A DNA stretch of 64,000 nucleotides from assembly GCA_948099385.1 (NCBI GenBank), contig CANUEZ040000159.1, positions 4,296,501 to 4,360,500 of the forward strand, in the 5' to 3' direction. Source of the stretch: Fasciola hepatica (Eukaryota > Platyhelminthes > Trematoda > Plagiorchiida > Fasciolidae). Positions 22,850 through 35,524 of the stretch are shown piece after piece. Made by a program: the position numbers and the translations under genes. How positions within the stretch are numbered: the first letter of the stretch is position 1; every line of letters begins with the position of its first letter. Under the pieces are notes generated by a model. It worked only from the letters and a program-made list of their open reading frames with translations. It was not told where the DNA came from and made no database searches.

Positions 22850-25019
22850 TTTCAGCATATAACAACAAGTAGGGCCCAGAGAAAAATACAAACACCACGG
22901 GCGCATCGTTCGATTATTCATTGGCTTTACTACTTTCGTTTACTTTTATTTGATCGATCAAAATACTGAAGTCCAGTTCACTTGTTGCTAGTCCTTCGCT
23001 TTAAATTTTTCCGTGAAGATTGTCTTAATTTCTCACAAGAGCGCGATATAACGGATCAGAGGTGTCCTTTTTGAGTGAATGAAGTTTCCCAAGTTTTTCG
23101 AGCTATCATTGTAAGGTGTTACTTTCTATAAACGGCTTTTCTTCAACTTCAATGGTTACTGGGTGAAATTCCGGGGGAGGTTTACGGCCAGTAATTCTTT
23201 GGAAAGGATTGAACTCGAGGAAAGCCCACTGAAGTCAGTAACTTCCATTGGCTTTGGCCCCTGTTATCTTCAGTTTCTGATTAACTGCTCCATTTTTTGG
23301 AGTCTTGACCATTTTCCCGGAAGTTTTGGTTCTTAGTCTTTCGTTATCCTTGGTTCCGTTTCATTCCTAAGGTGCATCGGGGAAAGAACACAGCAGTGTA
23401 TTTTGAAGCCCACATTCATCGTTGTTTACTATATAAATACTGCATAAGCCACCACGAAGTTTCCGTTTCCCTATGACTTTCACCTGTTGAATTTCTATGT
23501 TCACGTGCCCGCAAGTTGCGAGAATCCGTTACAAGGTGCACCTAATGCCTATTATTTCGGGCTGCTTTGCATAGACTGAAGCGCATACAATCGTCTTCAC
23601 GAACATATTTTGGGAAGCCTCCCACTTTCCCAAAAGCAAGCCCCTTATGGGTTGTGGGAGCTGTTTCGTGTCAGCCGCTAAAATTCCCGCCGTGGCAGTA
23701 ATCTTCCGACTCCCGCTGGCTCCGCAGGCAGGTCACGTAAGGTTAGGGGAATGGCTGCTACGGCCTAATTGATAATCTCTGGTTCTCGCATCAACGAGCC
23801 TTAGGTAAATCCCGCTGCGGCGCGAAGTCGAGTATTCTGGTAGATTTCGTGTGGCTTAGTAACGTGTTTACCTGAAACTACAGAGCAGAAAACTTGGGCT
23901 TGACTTCGGCTGAAGAGACAACCTTACCACATGCATACGCCATCATAAGCCCCAATTATCTCCCACAGCAGGTGACCTTCATGACTTCAGATATCTGGAG
24001 GAACAAACATGGTGAAGTTGTAAAAAGAGGGCGTGGAAGGAGAAGGAAAAGGAGAACAACAATAGTGGGACAGGAAAACGTTTACCAGGGATGAACACCC
24101 GGTCGGAAGAGACGGGTGGGGACTGAAAAACAGGTACAGACTCACGGTCATAAGTTAAACCGAAAGGAGTTTTCTGTCAGGCTTAACGTAGGAAGCAACA
24201 GGGAAAGATCAGGAATGGTCTAGACGGGCCTTGAACACAGCTACAGCATGGGTGGCAACCACTTTACCCGGAACCCCTTTCCAGGGGCTCATCACACGGT
24301 ACGTAAAAGATTGCGCCATGAAAGTACAATATGCTCGTGGTTTGGCCAAAGTCGGCTCATGCTCTTGAGGGCCGCTTCACGGCCGGGCCTCAGAATAGGG
24401 GCTTCGTAAAGATAGTCCTAATTGTTTAAATGGCTAGGTGAGTCCACCTCTTTGTCTTTTCGTACCGGCGAAAACAGGCTCGGTTTTGCATTCCCTTTTG
24501 GTACGGCAGCGCATCAAGCCCTTCAATGAATTTTGCGAAATGACGTACTGATTCCGTGATCTGCTTGTCACATACGAGAGAGGGCGAACTAGCTTGAACA
24601 CAGTTTTGCAAGTGCTACCAAACTACAGCCTTATGGATAAGCAACTGCAGTGCAGGTGCCCTAGATAGAAACTTCCTGTAATTGGCGCAAAGCTCTTGAT
24701 GCCGCCGAAGTGCATTTTGGGCCTGGATCACAGAATTCTTGTGCGTTTTCCTCAGGTCCATTATCTGCCCCACTCCGTGGACTGCCTGGCAGCCAGGCAC
24801 TCCTTTATCCCTCTCCCCCTCTGTGTGGCTGCTGGTGACGGGTATTTTCACTCTTTTGCTTCTAGAGTTTGATGCCACTTGTTCGTCCACTCGTTGGTGT
24901 GCAATAGATCCCCCTGCACGCTTGAATACGAAGAACTTACCACGTGTTCCAGACCATCGGCGAACTTAAAGCTGAGGCTCGTAATTTTCTAGGTTGAAGG
25001 GTTTACATAGGCGGGAAAA
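22847..25019. other. No gene recognised
   Basis: Minus frames at 24426-24611 and 24615-24890 lie downstream, in minus orientation, of the LINE RT scrap at 25.0-25.3 kb and could be its decayed C-terminal part; no motif confirms this. The remainder has no recognisable content. Confidence 0.4.
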
Positions 25020-25330
25020 GCAATGGTCCTAGCTCCGACCCCGGTTATATCCTCCTGCAGGCCTTGACCGGGTTCAGTTTGTCATCCTCCGCCCGGAAGA
25101 CAAAGGCCCTACACCGGAGCAGGCCCCTTGTCCAAGCCGCCATCCAGTGGGCTGTGCTCATGTCCCTTAACTCGGGTGGAAAGCTTCAGCGATTTACGGA
25201 GTCGACGGCCTTCTCAAAGTTCAGGTAGCAAAAACTGGCAGGCTAATCCCTCTCCAAAAGCGCCGATACCTAGTCAAGAAAGAGTGCACGAGTGAACGGC
25301 GTGATCAGTTCTTCACGAAGCCATGCCACA
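25020..25330 (-). pseudogene. LINE reverse transcriptase scrap
   Basis: On the minus strand CYLNFEKAVDSVNR (25190-25237) is RT motif A in the form seen in LINEs, with the usual first Asp as Asn. About 50 residues later PGSELGPLLFP, preceded by a stop, stands where motif B (RQG-x-x-LSPxLF) should be. Stops occur between and after them. The family is probably RTE-like, as for the fragment at 10.2-10.6 kb. Confidence 0.5.
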
Positions 25331-26819
25331 TGTTCGACAACAGGCCACCCTGCTTCAAATAAGCCGTAATCATGTTTCTCAGGTTGCGCCATTTATCACT
25401 GTTATTGAAGAAATAAAGATGGGGTCATCAAACGAGAAATCTCGTAATTTCGTTCCTCTCGCCGTCGTATCCCAGCAAACCAAGTGGCCCGAACACAAAA
25501 ATACGATGGGTACGGTGGAAACACCTTGGGAAAGTTAGTATAGCAGCTAGTATTAGGGAATATAATTTGGCATGTCCATTTAGGTAGCTTCAGCTGGCAG
25601 CCTCCTCAGAACCCAATACTTTTGCAATGATTGTGTTTTCTCCACTTCGAGAACGTATCATTCGGTTACATGGAAGATGAACATCGGCCCCCAGGGGTGG
25701 GTAAAGCTCCATGTCTCCTCTTATCTAGTAGACAGGTCAAAATCATCAATCTACACTTTTTGGTCCATGTAAATTCGTGGTCCCCGTAACCTAAAATTGG
25801 CTAGTCAGTTTCCTGTCTGGAGGAAGTCTGAAATTTAGCTACGGTTGCAGAGTGGAAAAACGCGTTTTTTTACCGTGCTTAGTCTCCTAGGCATCGCAGT
25901 GGTCAAATCCACAGTCCTTCAGGCAGCAGGTATTGCCCACTGCCCACGTCACTGCATTATACCAAGAAAAATGGCACAGAAGCTAGACCTTTCCCCCCTC
26001 ATTTGATTTATTGATGGAATCAGTCCTAAGGAACTCATAATGAATCAATGTGTAGTCACAAATACTTCAAAATTTAAATCGATCAACATCCTAGCAAACA
26101 GAACCTCTTGGCAAAGAACTGGCAAGGTTTGTCGCCGGAATCTTAGAGCCAACTGACGGTGCAGAGTAAGTTGACCTGCATGAAATTCCTCCAAGCTCCC
26201 CACACACTTCGGCCAAGCCGGTACTGGGTATCAACGACGCTTACGAGCCTCTCTCAGGCGAGTGCTTGCAACACCCCCCCACTTTTTAAAAAATCTTTCA
26301 CCAAAGTAGCTAAATCCTAACTCACTTCTTTTGGCAGCTCTCACATCTGTCCCTGTAGGCCCTAATTTGAAGCCCACAGAAAAGTGAGTTCATCCCGAAG
26401 AGTCCCTCTGAGGGGGAGCCAGAGGTACTTTATTTCTCAATGCTGTGCCTCTCTGAGAGTGAACTAAGCAAAGGTGAAAACGTTATGACAACGATGACCA
26501 ACGTTTTCACCGAGAAACTCCCCACCAGGGGTCCTCACTAGTCTCACAGCCTGAGAATTTGGAAAGTACAGCAAACACAAAGGTCAGACAAAACAGCCAT
26601 ACCCTGCGTAACGGTTATAAACGGCATGAACAGCAACTCTTGTCGATACCGAATTATCGACTGGCGGAATCTTTCCTTCAACCTCGGACAGTTATCCTTC
26701 CACTACTTTTATCTTTTCTACCTCCTCCTACATTCAGCTACCCGAGTAAGCCACCCATCTTTTCTCCCACAGTCAGGTGCCCACCACACGCCTGAAGTGC
26801 TTATTTTTCCGTACTCAGC
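25331..26819. other. No gene recognised
   Basis: The stretch has no readable domain. A pyrimidine-rich segment (26690-26770) precedes the CR1-like remnant and may be part of its 5' region. Confidence 0.4.
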
Positions 26820-29150
26820 CCGGAAAAATGTGGCTCCATACCTTAGCTTCGCCTCGTATGAACCGTCCTCACTCGCCGTTTGGCATCAAACTGCCGGAAA
26901 ACCCATTATCTGCTGGTAGAATTGTAAACTCGGACTCACATTCAGGACTTGCGACCAATAACCTAAGCCTGACTGAGCTCTGCATAGTTCGTTTGCAGAT
27001 GAAGCGCTGCGGTCAACTGACTTAGAGCGCCCCTGCAAATGAAGATGTTGAGGGTAGTCGGATGTTTTATTGTCGTTGGTTAAAGGTTTCTCCATCAGGA
27101 AAAAATGCGCTGCATGAAATCAGTCGTATTGAAGTTGATCATAGCTTCATTTTTACTTTCAAATGTTGTTTACAGGACCACTTTCTCATAGGCTATACTT
27201 GGGTTTCGGCCACAACTTATTCAAGTACGGTAGAGCACATCACCGTGGAGGAGGTCTTCTTGTTGACGTTAAGGAAGCCATAGGAGCAACAAGCCTCCAG
27301 CATCTTATCCTAGATGGTGACGTCATTCTGTTTGGTTGGGTATTGAAACCAGGCGTGAAGCAGTGCTAATAGACTGTGTACACATTCCCAGAAGACCCAG
27401 CGTTCGCAGCTTTCTGAAAATAATTAATTAGTGATCTGCTTGCAGGCCCAAAACGTATAGTGGATGACTTTGACACAGGAAAAATATGGCGGAAGCATTC
27501 ATAACACCAAGCTACTCACAGTCTTTTCTAATGTAATCCGACTTGGAGGATAAAACAGCACATTACATCGCCACCAGAACGGGGCAGCATCCTCAACCAG
27601 CAACTTACAAAGAATAGCTCAAGTTGTAGCAGCTGTTCGCAATGGCCTATCGGGAACTGATCGCGCCAATGCTCGCCGCTGCTTTGCAGTAAACACGAAA
27701 TAAACAGCCAGCACACCACCTGGACCATTTCACATGGCAGGTATTACTTTTCAATATCTGTGATTTACGTGGAAACCACTCGCTGATGAATGACTACCTC
27801 ACCTGTAAACGGTTTCATTTTAATCAATCCGACAGAAAGCCTTTCTATTCTCTGTAAAAGCTGTAAACTGAGCCATCCCAAGTCAAAACGTAGACCCCAC
27901 TGCGCTTACCTAAAAAGAGGGATTTCCCACTGTCCGTACAGTAAGCTTCACAACCGAAATTGCAAAACTGCACTCCAAAGACCAGATAATGCGTCAAGAA
28001 CGGATAGCCCTAAGTCACTCTTAGAAAGTCAAGAAATCAGCCATATTGGTGAGATAAAGTACTTTTAAACCAACCACACCTTTTTTACTCTCCTTTGGCA
28101 ACACGAACTTCGATAGATCACGAAACGTAGAGGAGGCGCTCTAGGCGAACTTTGCCTCTTCTTCAAATGGGGACAAAGCACACTCTCCCACCAATTTACT
28201 ATTATCCGAATACGGGCCACCGTCTTCCGCAACATTCTCTCCCACCTAAATCGAGTTTCCAATTTGAAATTACAAACTGTCATGCCTTTTCGGGTTAGAT
28301 TTGTTGTCACTGGCCATCCCTTAATTAGGAGAGCCAGATATCCCTATCTGATTGTCATATCTAATTACTTCATCTGCAGTTTTTGGTTAGCGCCTAATTC
28401 AGTGGAAAACCTCGTATATTATTCTAGCTCCCAAGAAAGGAACACCGGAAGAACAGGTCAATCGCCGGCATGTGAACCACAACCCAGCCTTCATGCGGAT
28501 TAGGGAGACTTTTGTGGGAGTTAAGCTTGCCGGGCTCTTTCGCACTAAATACCCTATAGGTGCAAGTTAGCATGATTTACTAAAGCAGTTGCTCGCGCAT
28601 GATTTTTGTGGCCCACCTTTTGAACTATATTGGGATGCCAGAGTTGTCCAAATGATGAGCAACGGTGTCCGGTAAGCAAGTTCTGTGCTCGCTTGACACC
28701 AATATCACGGAATCACACGGTTTTGTATATATGCACATAAAAAGAAAGTAGTGGCAAGATTTTGAGAAAATGGAATTTGTGTTCCGTATTTGTATACCGT
28801 GAATGGCTTCCGTCCAAATGCAGACGAAACCGTACGTCCGATACTGCCTACAGGCTGCAACAATGAAGGGATATGAGCCTCTGAGGGAAAATGGAACGAG
28901 ACTTTTGCATTTGACCAGACAACAGATTATACGAAACTCTATTTATATGAGGTGTTTTAAGGGTGGTTTGCCTTCATTCTTTGGAAAATTTTGCGGTCCG
29001 GTCGGAATAGGGTTCATCAAGTAGATGATATAGTAATCCCTTATCTTACGCACCACCACAAGTCGCATCTTTAACTGGAAAAGCCAGTGTGTCGGTAGTC
29101 CACCGACTATTCCCCTTAGAACAAAGAAAGATTCATGACTACTTTTTAGT
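26820..29150 (+). mobile_element. Degenerate CR1-like LINE
   Basis: An endonuclease strand, an endonuclease-RT linker and the RT C-terminal region occur in order on the plus strand. The endonuclease part (27163-27369) reads YLGFGHNLFKYGRAHHRGGG followed by LLVDVKEAIGA, the R-x-x-R-GGG-x-L/V motif of CR1/L2-type endonucleases. The linker (27790-28200) resembles by position and composition the linker at 63.4-63.9 kb. The end (28803-29024) reads TRLLHLTRQQIIRNSIYM and FKGGLPSFF, the L-x-L-x-x-RR-x-R-x-D...GxxxxFF signature near the RT C-terminus. RT catalytic motifs are not readable, so this is a dead copy. Confidence 0.55.
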
Positions 29151-32100
29151 CTGCTCTATAAGAGGGTAAGCATAAGAACTGGACATTGCGGCTGCTCACG
29201 TATTTGCAAATTCTTAAGTAAGCTCTTCACAGAACACTCTTTCTGGAGGACTGAATATGCTGAACGAAGGAAGAAGTTTTATTCTGAAAACCTATTACCT
29301 GCCAAAACAAGTTTTCTTTGAATTCGGAGAATTTTTAGTCACAGTGGTGAAGATTTTCTCAACATTCGTGGCACTTCTAATCGGAGTCTACTAACAAAAC
29401 TAAATACGGTTAAGTGCCACCAAAAACAATAATGTTGGCTGCTCAGTAGTATGGACATTCGGGATAGTTCTTCAAGTGGGGAATCCCACGCGAAATGACA
29501 TTTTGCTGGGCATTCTGCGCCTCTTCACATGCCAAACACTCATAGGAGAAGCAACCCCTTTGTTCAAAATGGCGGGTCTTTTGTTCAGAGGCCCTGACAG
29601 AACCACCAGATGTCATCGCCCGTTGGGTCTGGGGAGCAGCCCTTCCATCACATGTTGCAAGCCACGTAGGAAATTCCTAATCACTTAGGTCTAGAAAAGG
29701 GTGGTAAAACCTCCGTATATCCCCGCCCCGAATAAGAAAGTGGGACCTCCGGCACTGTTTATATATGGTTAAACGGACAAAGTCGTCTTTTTTAATTTAC
29801 CTTGCTAGGTCTTCTATCTCTGAATTGTTCACTTGGGGTAGATTTTTATTTGACCAATGACTGTTAGTCCTATTCGTTTGGGAAGCAGAGCAAGCTACAA
29901 AAATAAAGATTCAAAATTATAGGCCCTGTCTATTCCTTTTTGGTTTTCCTCGCTGACGGGTTCATATGATTCAGTTTGATGATAACAATATAAGCGATCA
30001 CCGAAGCTAGCTCAAATGACTCCAAAGAAAACACCCACAGTGGTGCGAACTGGCATTCCCCCTTTCAAGTTTGGCTGTCGTCCGTAAAATGGATTTTTAA
30101 ACCACAAGTTGAAACAGCGAATACTGGCGCGATAGTGCGAATGTCAAACCGATCGGACGAACGATTTGAGAGCCACACACGAAGGAACAGATAGTAAATT
30201 GGTCAGAAGCATCCGTTAACAGACAATAAGACGCAGCTGGGCTAGAAGAGAGGACACGGTGGTAGTTTGGGCAGAGAGGGAAATAACCCAGATGAGGGCT
30301 GCAGATCAAGTCGTCGGTTAGAGCAATGGAGCCAAACAAGTGGAAGGAACCCGCACAAGCAACAGGCTAAAAACCGCAGGCAACTAAACAGAGAGCAGCC
30401 AAATGCTCTGGCAGCCAGGGGATCGGTGCTGCTGCAGTTTGGTTTGGAAAACGGACCATACAAAAGATTGTACTTGGTCCGCGGACTTGACTTGCTCGGC
30501 TGACCAAGCTCAGGTGCCCCCAGTCATTCTGCCTTCCTTCCATAATATTAAGTTGAATCTTCCCAATAAGCTAGACTTCCTTCTGGACCTATTGCGTAGG
30601 CGTACGAGTGAAAAAAGTATAACAGCAGAAAAAACGGCTTCCGCCAGATCCTCGGCTCAGTTAACCTATACAAGTATAATTAGGGATAATTTATGTGGAC
30701 ATGACGATCGGTTCCACTGTATTTCCATACCTTCCTAATTCCAGCATTCTTTGCTCACAGCATTTCATTTTGGCAGTGAATTTACCAAACAATAAATATC
30801 ACACAGCACAGCAATGAATCAGAGTAAACCGGAGGAGACTTAAAGTGTATTAAGATCATTGTCCAATGAACTGACAAATCCTAATTACTTCACAATTCTC
30901 AGAACACAGATATACACAATGGAAACTACCTGTAGTTGCCAATAGCGGTATTGTCCTGAAGTCTTGAAATATTACGCGGTTTTGAGTCTTTGAGCCTAAC
31001 TGTCAGGGCTAGTGGTGAATTCCTCCATCCTCTGTCGATTTCGCCGAGCTGGAACAAGTGTAAAAGAAGGTAGGGGCTGCAACCATAATAATATTTACAT
31101 AGCTTCTGGCACTTCGCTATCAGCGGAGTTGCTCAGGTAATTGAGTCCAACTGGGAGCGAGCAAGTGCACTGGTTTCATCAAGAATGGTTCTTCGAAGAA
31201 TCTCAAAGTTTCTGTCTCTGAGAGAAAAGGAGGCCAGTTCACTATATAATCGGACCCAGTGCTAATGTGACCACTTTAACCTTTAGGCAGCAAGTAGAGA
31301 CTCACATCTTTTGAAACCATCCATTGGTGATTACCATATTTAGTAGAAAGAATTGTCTCGTGCGATGTACGGTCGGACCTTTTACGTTCTGTGCCCATGA
31401 GTTTCGAAAAAGGGCTCTGGAAGCGGTTTGCCAAAAGTGACTTTAGGGGCTTTAGCTCCCTGCCAGTAGACAGCCGCTTAGCTGAAATCACCAGGGCTTA
31501 ACACAGGAGCAAAATTTTGTGTTTTTCAGGGTGACTAGTAAGCTAGTGAGCCCTAGACCATCAGTAGAGTTGCACGCAGAGGGACGTTAAGCCACTCTGA
31601 GCATCAGAGTGCCTTTTATGCAGAGTTTAAAGACCGCCCGCGGAAAGTCAACACAAGAGAGGCTAGAAGCTTTTAATCTGGTAGGGGGGACTAGAATTAT
31701 TGTGACATGACAACCCAATCAGTGCTCCCTAAGGTAGAGCTCCGCCTATGAAATAGCCCGGGATAGATAATTCAGCTTCAGGTATATTGATGGTGAGCCA
31801 GATTATTTTTAAGGCTATGATCTGAGACCGCCCTTCCAGTGCAGGCTGCCAAAATCCCGAGATCTTATTTAGCAGACTCCGGCAGTTGCCACAAAAACAC
31901 ATGAGCACTTTCTCAGGAGCTTTTGCAGAACATCCGACAGTCTTTGGCTCTCAGTTACCTGGGGGCCGGCACACCAGGCTGACGGTCTACACTCCTCAAT
32001 TCTCGAAAAGCTTGAGGTGTTTTCATAGTTTATCTTTGTGGTCCTAGCGGGATCCACTTCAGAGAAGTCTCACTTGTGGTCCCCTTGCGAGTGACCGCGT

Positions 32101-32590
32101 CAGTTTTCTTTTCAGGTGCAACAACCTCCCTGAGGCAACATCCAGCGGAAGGAGGTTGGGGGTTATGCTGTAGACTCGGGGATGGTTGAATCACTTCCTT
32201 TAACATTGGCTGGTGGTAATCATTTCTGTGGTCTGGGATACCTTTCGCATGCAATAAAGATCTTTTAGCTTTAGATCCCCCATTCAGGGCTTTTTGGGCC
32301 GCTGGAGGTGGAATGGCTAAGAAGATGCGAGAGAGCTGTCATTAGGCGCGATCCCGAAAGCCGATTACCTGGATGACAGGCAGCTCGCTGGAACTAGAAT
32401 TCCCTTTCGGTGGGGTTGCTGGCTTACAGTCCTCCCCACAGTACCTTGCGTCAGATGGCTTGTGGGCCGATGTCCATTAGGCCCCTTCACTTCCTCTCTG
32501 TCCTTTGTTTCTGAAGAAACAATCGTTTGACCGCCTCTATGGGGCCTACTTCAAATGGGATGCCTTGTACCCGGCCGGTCCGTTTGAATA
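29151..32590. other. No gene recognised
   Basis: In 3.4 kb I saw no assignable domain. The frame at 30403-30738 (111 aa) and the minus frames at 31276-31491, 31869-32057 and 32030-32254 match nothing I recognise. A 19-bp sequence at 30471-30489 recurs with two changes at 60219-60237. The interval ends at the target duplication of the Gag-only BEL. Confidence 0.4.
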
Positions 32591-32595
32591 CCAGC
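32591..32595. repeat. Target site duplication, left copy (ccagc)
   Basis: ccagc directly precedes the TGTAA start of the left LTR and recurs directly after the TACA end of the right LTR (36699-36703). Five bases is the normal BEL/Pao duplication length. Confidence 0.95.
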
Positions 32596-32954
32596 TGTAA
32601 CGAACGAATACTGAAAATCCTTCTAAATGCTCAACGTGCTTTGTGAATTTGACTATATTTAACATTATCTTGGAAAGCTCGCTCATACACCACACATTTT
32701 CACGTTTGTTTATCCATGTGAGACATTTGAATTTGGCCTTGAACCGTTTCTGACTGTCGTGCTTGAGCCACGGGGCTTTGGACCTTTGGGTTTTACTGTG
32801 AAGTCTATTTGGCCGCATACTTGAGGTTCGTATATATTTGTATCCTTTGTGCATTTCAATTTAGTACCGTAGAAACTACGAATCAATCTTGTTCTGGTTT
32901 TGGGATTCGTTTGAATTGGCTACGCGTTGCTCGATTTGCGAGATTTGACTTACA
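32596..32954 (+). repeat. 5' LTR of the Gag-only BEL
   Basis: It starts TGTAACGA and ends GACTTACA. A tatatattt stretch (32832-32840) could be the TATA box. The box TAGTACCGTAG (32862-32872) and GGCTACGCGTTGCTC (32919-32933) recur at equal distance from the end in the other two BEL-type LTRs. Confidence 0.95.
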
Positions 32955-32992
32955 GTACTCAAGTGGAACCTGGACAAGAAAACTCATTGGAA

Positions 32993-35524
32993 ATGCCCAG
33001 ACGAGGAAGCAAGGACATTTTGAGACAACAGGAAATAACTCGGCAAGTCTCTGGGGTGGGTTCGGGTGTTATTGATTCTCTAGATAATACTAAGTTTACT
33101 AGCTCTGTCAGTGCCAGGTCATATATTTCTAACCGCGATGCGTTTGACGATATTAGTACTTATAGAATGAGAGTAATAGAATTAGAAAACGAGCTGCGGT
33201 TAGCCAGAAAGGAAGCAGAGCCCTTTACACAAGGAACTGGTCTCAGAGAGCCAGCAAAGAGTCCACGTAGTTCACAATGTCAACATCGAAAAGGCACTGT
33301 GATCGACGAATATAAACCCTTGAGACAGCCTGAAACTACCGAGGTTTTGGCTCTTGACCTGCCGAGAGTGGAGCTGTCCCACTTCGACGGGCACCCCGAG
33401 CAATACTGTATATTCATGAAACAGTTCGAAAATTTTGTTGAGTGCAAAGTTGCAGATCCTGGTCAAAGGTTTTTGTATTTATTACATTACTGTCGTGGGA
33501 GAGCCAAAAGTGCTATCGAAGGCTGCGCGATGCTTGATCCACCGATGGGGTACATCAGGGCGCGCAGAATCCTGAAAGATTTGTTTGGACAACCATTCAA
33601 GGTGGCTAGAAGCCTAATTGATAGTGTTTTATTGGAGGCGAAAAGGACTGAGGGCAAGGCTGAATCACTGTCGAGTTTGGTGATAAAAATGCAGAATTGC
33701 AGTATAGCACTGGAGCACTTAGGATACCAGTCTGATCTGAATGCATTGCACACACAGGAATGCATTGTCCGATGTCTATCTATTGATTTACAGAGCCGAT
33801 GGGCAGAGGAAGCTGAAAAAATAAATATGCTTGAGCGGGAATCTACGTTCCACGATTTGACGGAGTTCATAGGTCGTCAATCCCGTATCGCCAACAGTCG
33901 ATTTGGACAAATCGTACGCGAAAGTTGCAGACTAGCGCGAAGGGAACCAACATCTCAAATTGTGGAGAAGGACCGTAACCAAACCCAGTCTTTGGCTAAC
34001 ATGCACATGATAAGTCAAGAACCCGAGAGGTCAGCTGAATGCAAGCTATGCAACTCCCTGCATCGGTTACCAGATTGTCCGACCTTTCATGGGATGAGTG
34101 TACCCGATCGGTGGTGCGCGGTAAAAAGGATTGGCTCATGCTTTATGTGTTTGAACAACTCTCATCGAGCCTCTGAATGCAGCTTAAGAGTGAAATGCAA
34201 CCAAGACGGATGCTTGGGTAATCATCACTCGTTACTGCATGGCCTTCTCAACAATAGACCTATTCAGCCAGATGAACCCAAAATTGTCTGTTCAACGGGA
34301 CATGATGATTTCAAACCGGCAAGATTAGGCATCGTACCTGTCGGTATCGTGACACCTAAAGGACTGAGGAGGGTCAATGCATTTTTGGACACGGGGTCGG
34401 ATACCTCGCTGATTACTCGCGAGCTTGTAGAAAGCTGTGAACTAGTAGGCGAGCCTACCTCGCTCACTATCAGCACGATTGCAGGGGGTCATGTTAGCAA
34501 TTCTAAGAGGCTGACCCTGCAGTTAACGTCTTTATCTGATGAGGGGACCGTAGAAATTCCGGAAGCTTTTGCAATAGACAGCTTGCCAATGAGACCAGTC
34601 GACTCTGTTAGATCGATCGCCAAGAGATGGTCTCATCTCAGGGACATAGAGTTCGAAGAAGTTTCTAGCCCCCACGTCGACATACTAATTGGATGCAATG
34701 TACCAGAGGCTCACTGGGTGCTTGAACAGAGCATAAGCAATCGAAAAGAACCATTCGCTACGCGAACGATACTAGGCTGGACACTTCTCGGACCCCTGAC
34801 GAGCGAACTTCAACAATCGGCATCAATAAATTGCTCAAATGTTGCTGAGAGAAGTGCCTCTGTAGAACACGATCAGCCTTTCGATATTGAATCCAACGGT
34901 CCATCTCAGGAAAGCGAAGTTCACTCGAAGGATCAGTCGGCGCTTTCGATGGCGAATTCAAAGACGGGACTTCACAGTGGGCAACATGAAGTTGCTATAC
35001 CCGAGAGACCACCGTCAAGTCACTTATTGAGAAAAGGAGAAGTTGCCCGGAGGCCTTTGAAATATCTCAAAAAAGGACACAGGCAGGTCACCCAAAGCAG
35101 CTTGAAATTTGCCGACCCAGTGACAGTGTACGGTACCTGGGTGGAACTGCATGGCCGGCGGCGAAACAAAGTACCCTTTGCCAAAACAAAAATTGCTGAG
35201 CTGAAGTCAGTATCCCTAAACGAGCTCAAAACGACTGCACTGGTATTGGGTTTTAAGGTAGCACGAATGCTAAAAGAGAACTGCACCACCGCCGAACTGA
35301 GCCTTGCCTATTGGACAGATCCTACAGTTGTGCTACATTACAGGAAACGGAAGAAACGAAGAACGTGTTCGAGACATCAGAGAGTTAATCCACTCGTAGC
35401 AGGAAACAGCGAGGAAAATGTTGATGATTCGAGCTCAAAACCACATACAAAATACAAAGTAGCTCGCAGATCGCCTCGCTCCGAGTTACTCAGCACTTTA
35501 TTGCATTTCATGCCCTACAACTAA
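32993..35524 (+). CDS. BEL Gag-protease with truncated Pol, 843 aa
   Basis: I start at the ATG at 32993, the first after the LTR; an in-frame ATG at 32927 lies inside the LTR. The intact BEL likewise starts 31 bp after its LTR. Residues about 121-305 form a DUF1759-type Gag domain (LDLPRVELSHFDGH, ILKDLFGQP). Residues 349-418 form a Cys/His-rich zinc region (CKLCNSLHRLPDC, CFMCLNNSHRASEC). The retropepsin Asp is residue 466 (LDTGSD), and the IGCNVPEAHW / TILGWTLLGP segments follow (565-601). Then a piece of pre-RT (GQHEVAIPERPP ... YLKKGHRQV, 662-697) joins directly to an RNase H piece (E744 in NELKTT, D776 in YWTDPTVVLHY). The whole RT core, YVDD and the first RNase H Asp are gone, without a stop. 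The retained function is probably particle formation and processing. Confidence 0.9.
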   Translation: MPRRGSKDILRQQEITRQVSGVGSGVIDSLDNTKFTSSVSARSYISNRDAFDDISTYRMRVIELENELRLARKEAEPFTQGTGLREPAKSPRSSQCQHRKGTVIDEYKPLRQPETTEVLALDLPRVELSHFDGHPEQYCIFMKQFENFVECKVADPGQRFLYLLHYCRGRAKSAIEGCAMLDPPMGYIRARRILKDLFGQPFKVARSLIDSVLLEAKRTEGKAESLSSLVIKMQNCSIALEHLGYQSDLNALHTQECIVRCLSIDLQSRWAEEAEKINMLERESTFHDLTEFIGRQSRIANSRFGQIVRESCRLARREPTSQIVEKDRNQTQSLANMHMISQEPERSAECKLCNSLHRLPDCPTFHGMSVPDRWCAVKRIGSCFMCLNNSHRASECSLRVKCNQDGCLGNHHSLLHGLLNNRPIQPDEPKIVCSTGHDDFKPARLGIVPVGIVTPKGLRRVNAFLDTGSDTSLITRELVESCELVGEPTSLTISTIAGGHVSNSKRLTLQLTSLSDEGTVEIPEAFAIDSLPMRPVDSVRSIAKRWSHLRDIEFEEVSSPHVDILIGCNVPEAHWVLEQSISNRKEPFATRTILGWTLLGPLTSELQQSASINCSNVAERSASVEHDQPFDIESNGPSQESEVHSKDQSALSMANSKTGLHSGQHEVAIPERPPSSHLLRKGEVARRPLKYLKKGHRQVTQSSLKFADPVTVYGTWVELHGRRRNKVPFAKTKIAELKSVSLNELKTTALVLGFKVARMLKENCTTAELSLAYWTDPTVVLHYRKRKKRRTCSRHQRVNPLVAGNSEENVDDSSSKPHTKYKVARRSPRSELLSTLLHFMPYN

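Noticed and set aside
32927..32992. Upstream ATG at 32927 as start of the Gag-only BEL protein
   Set aside because: It lies inside the LTR; the ATG at 32993 is the first after the LTR and matches the placement in the complete BEL.
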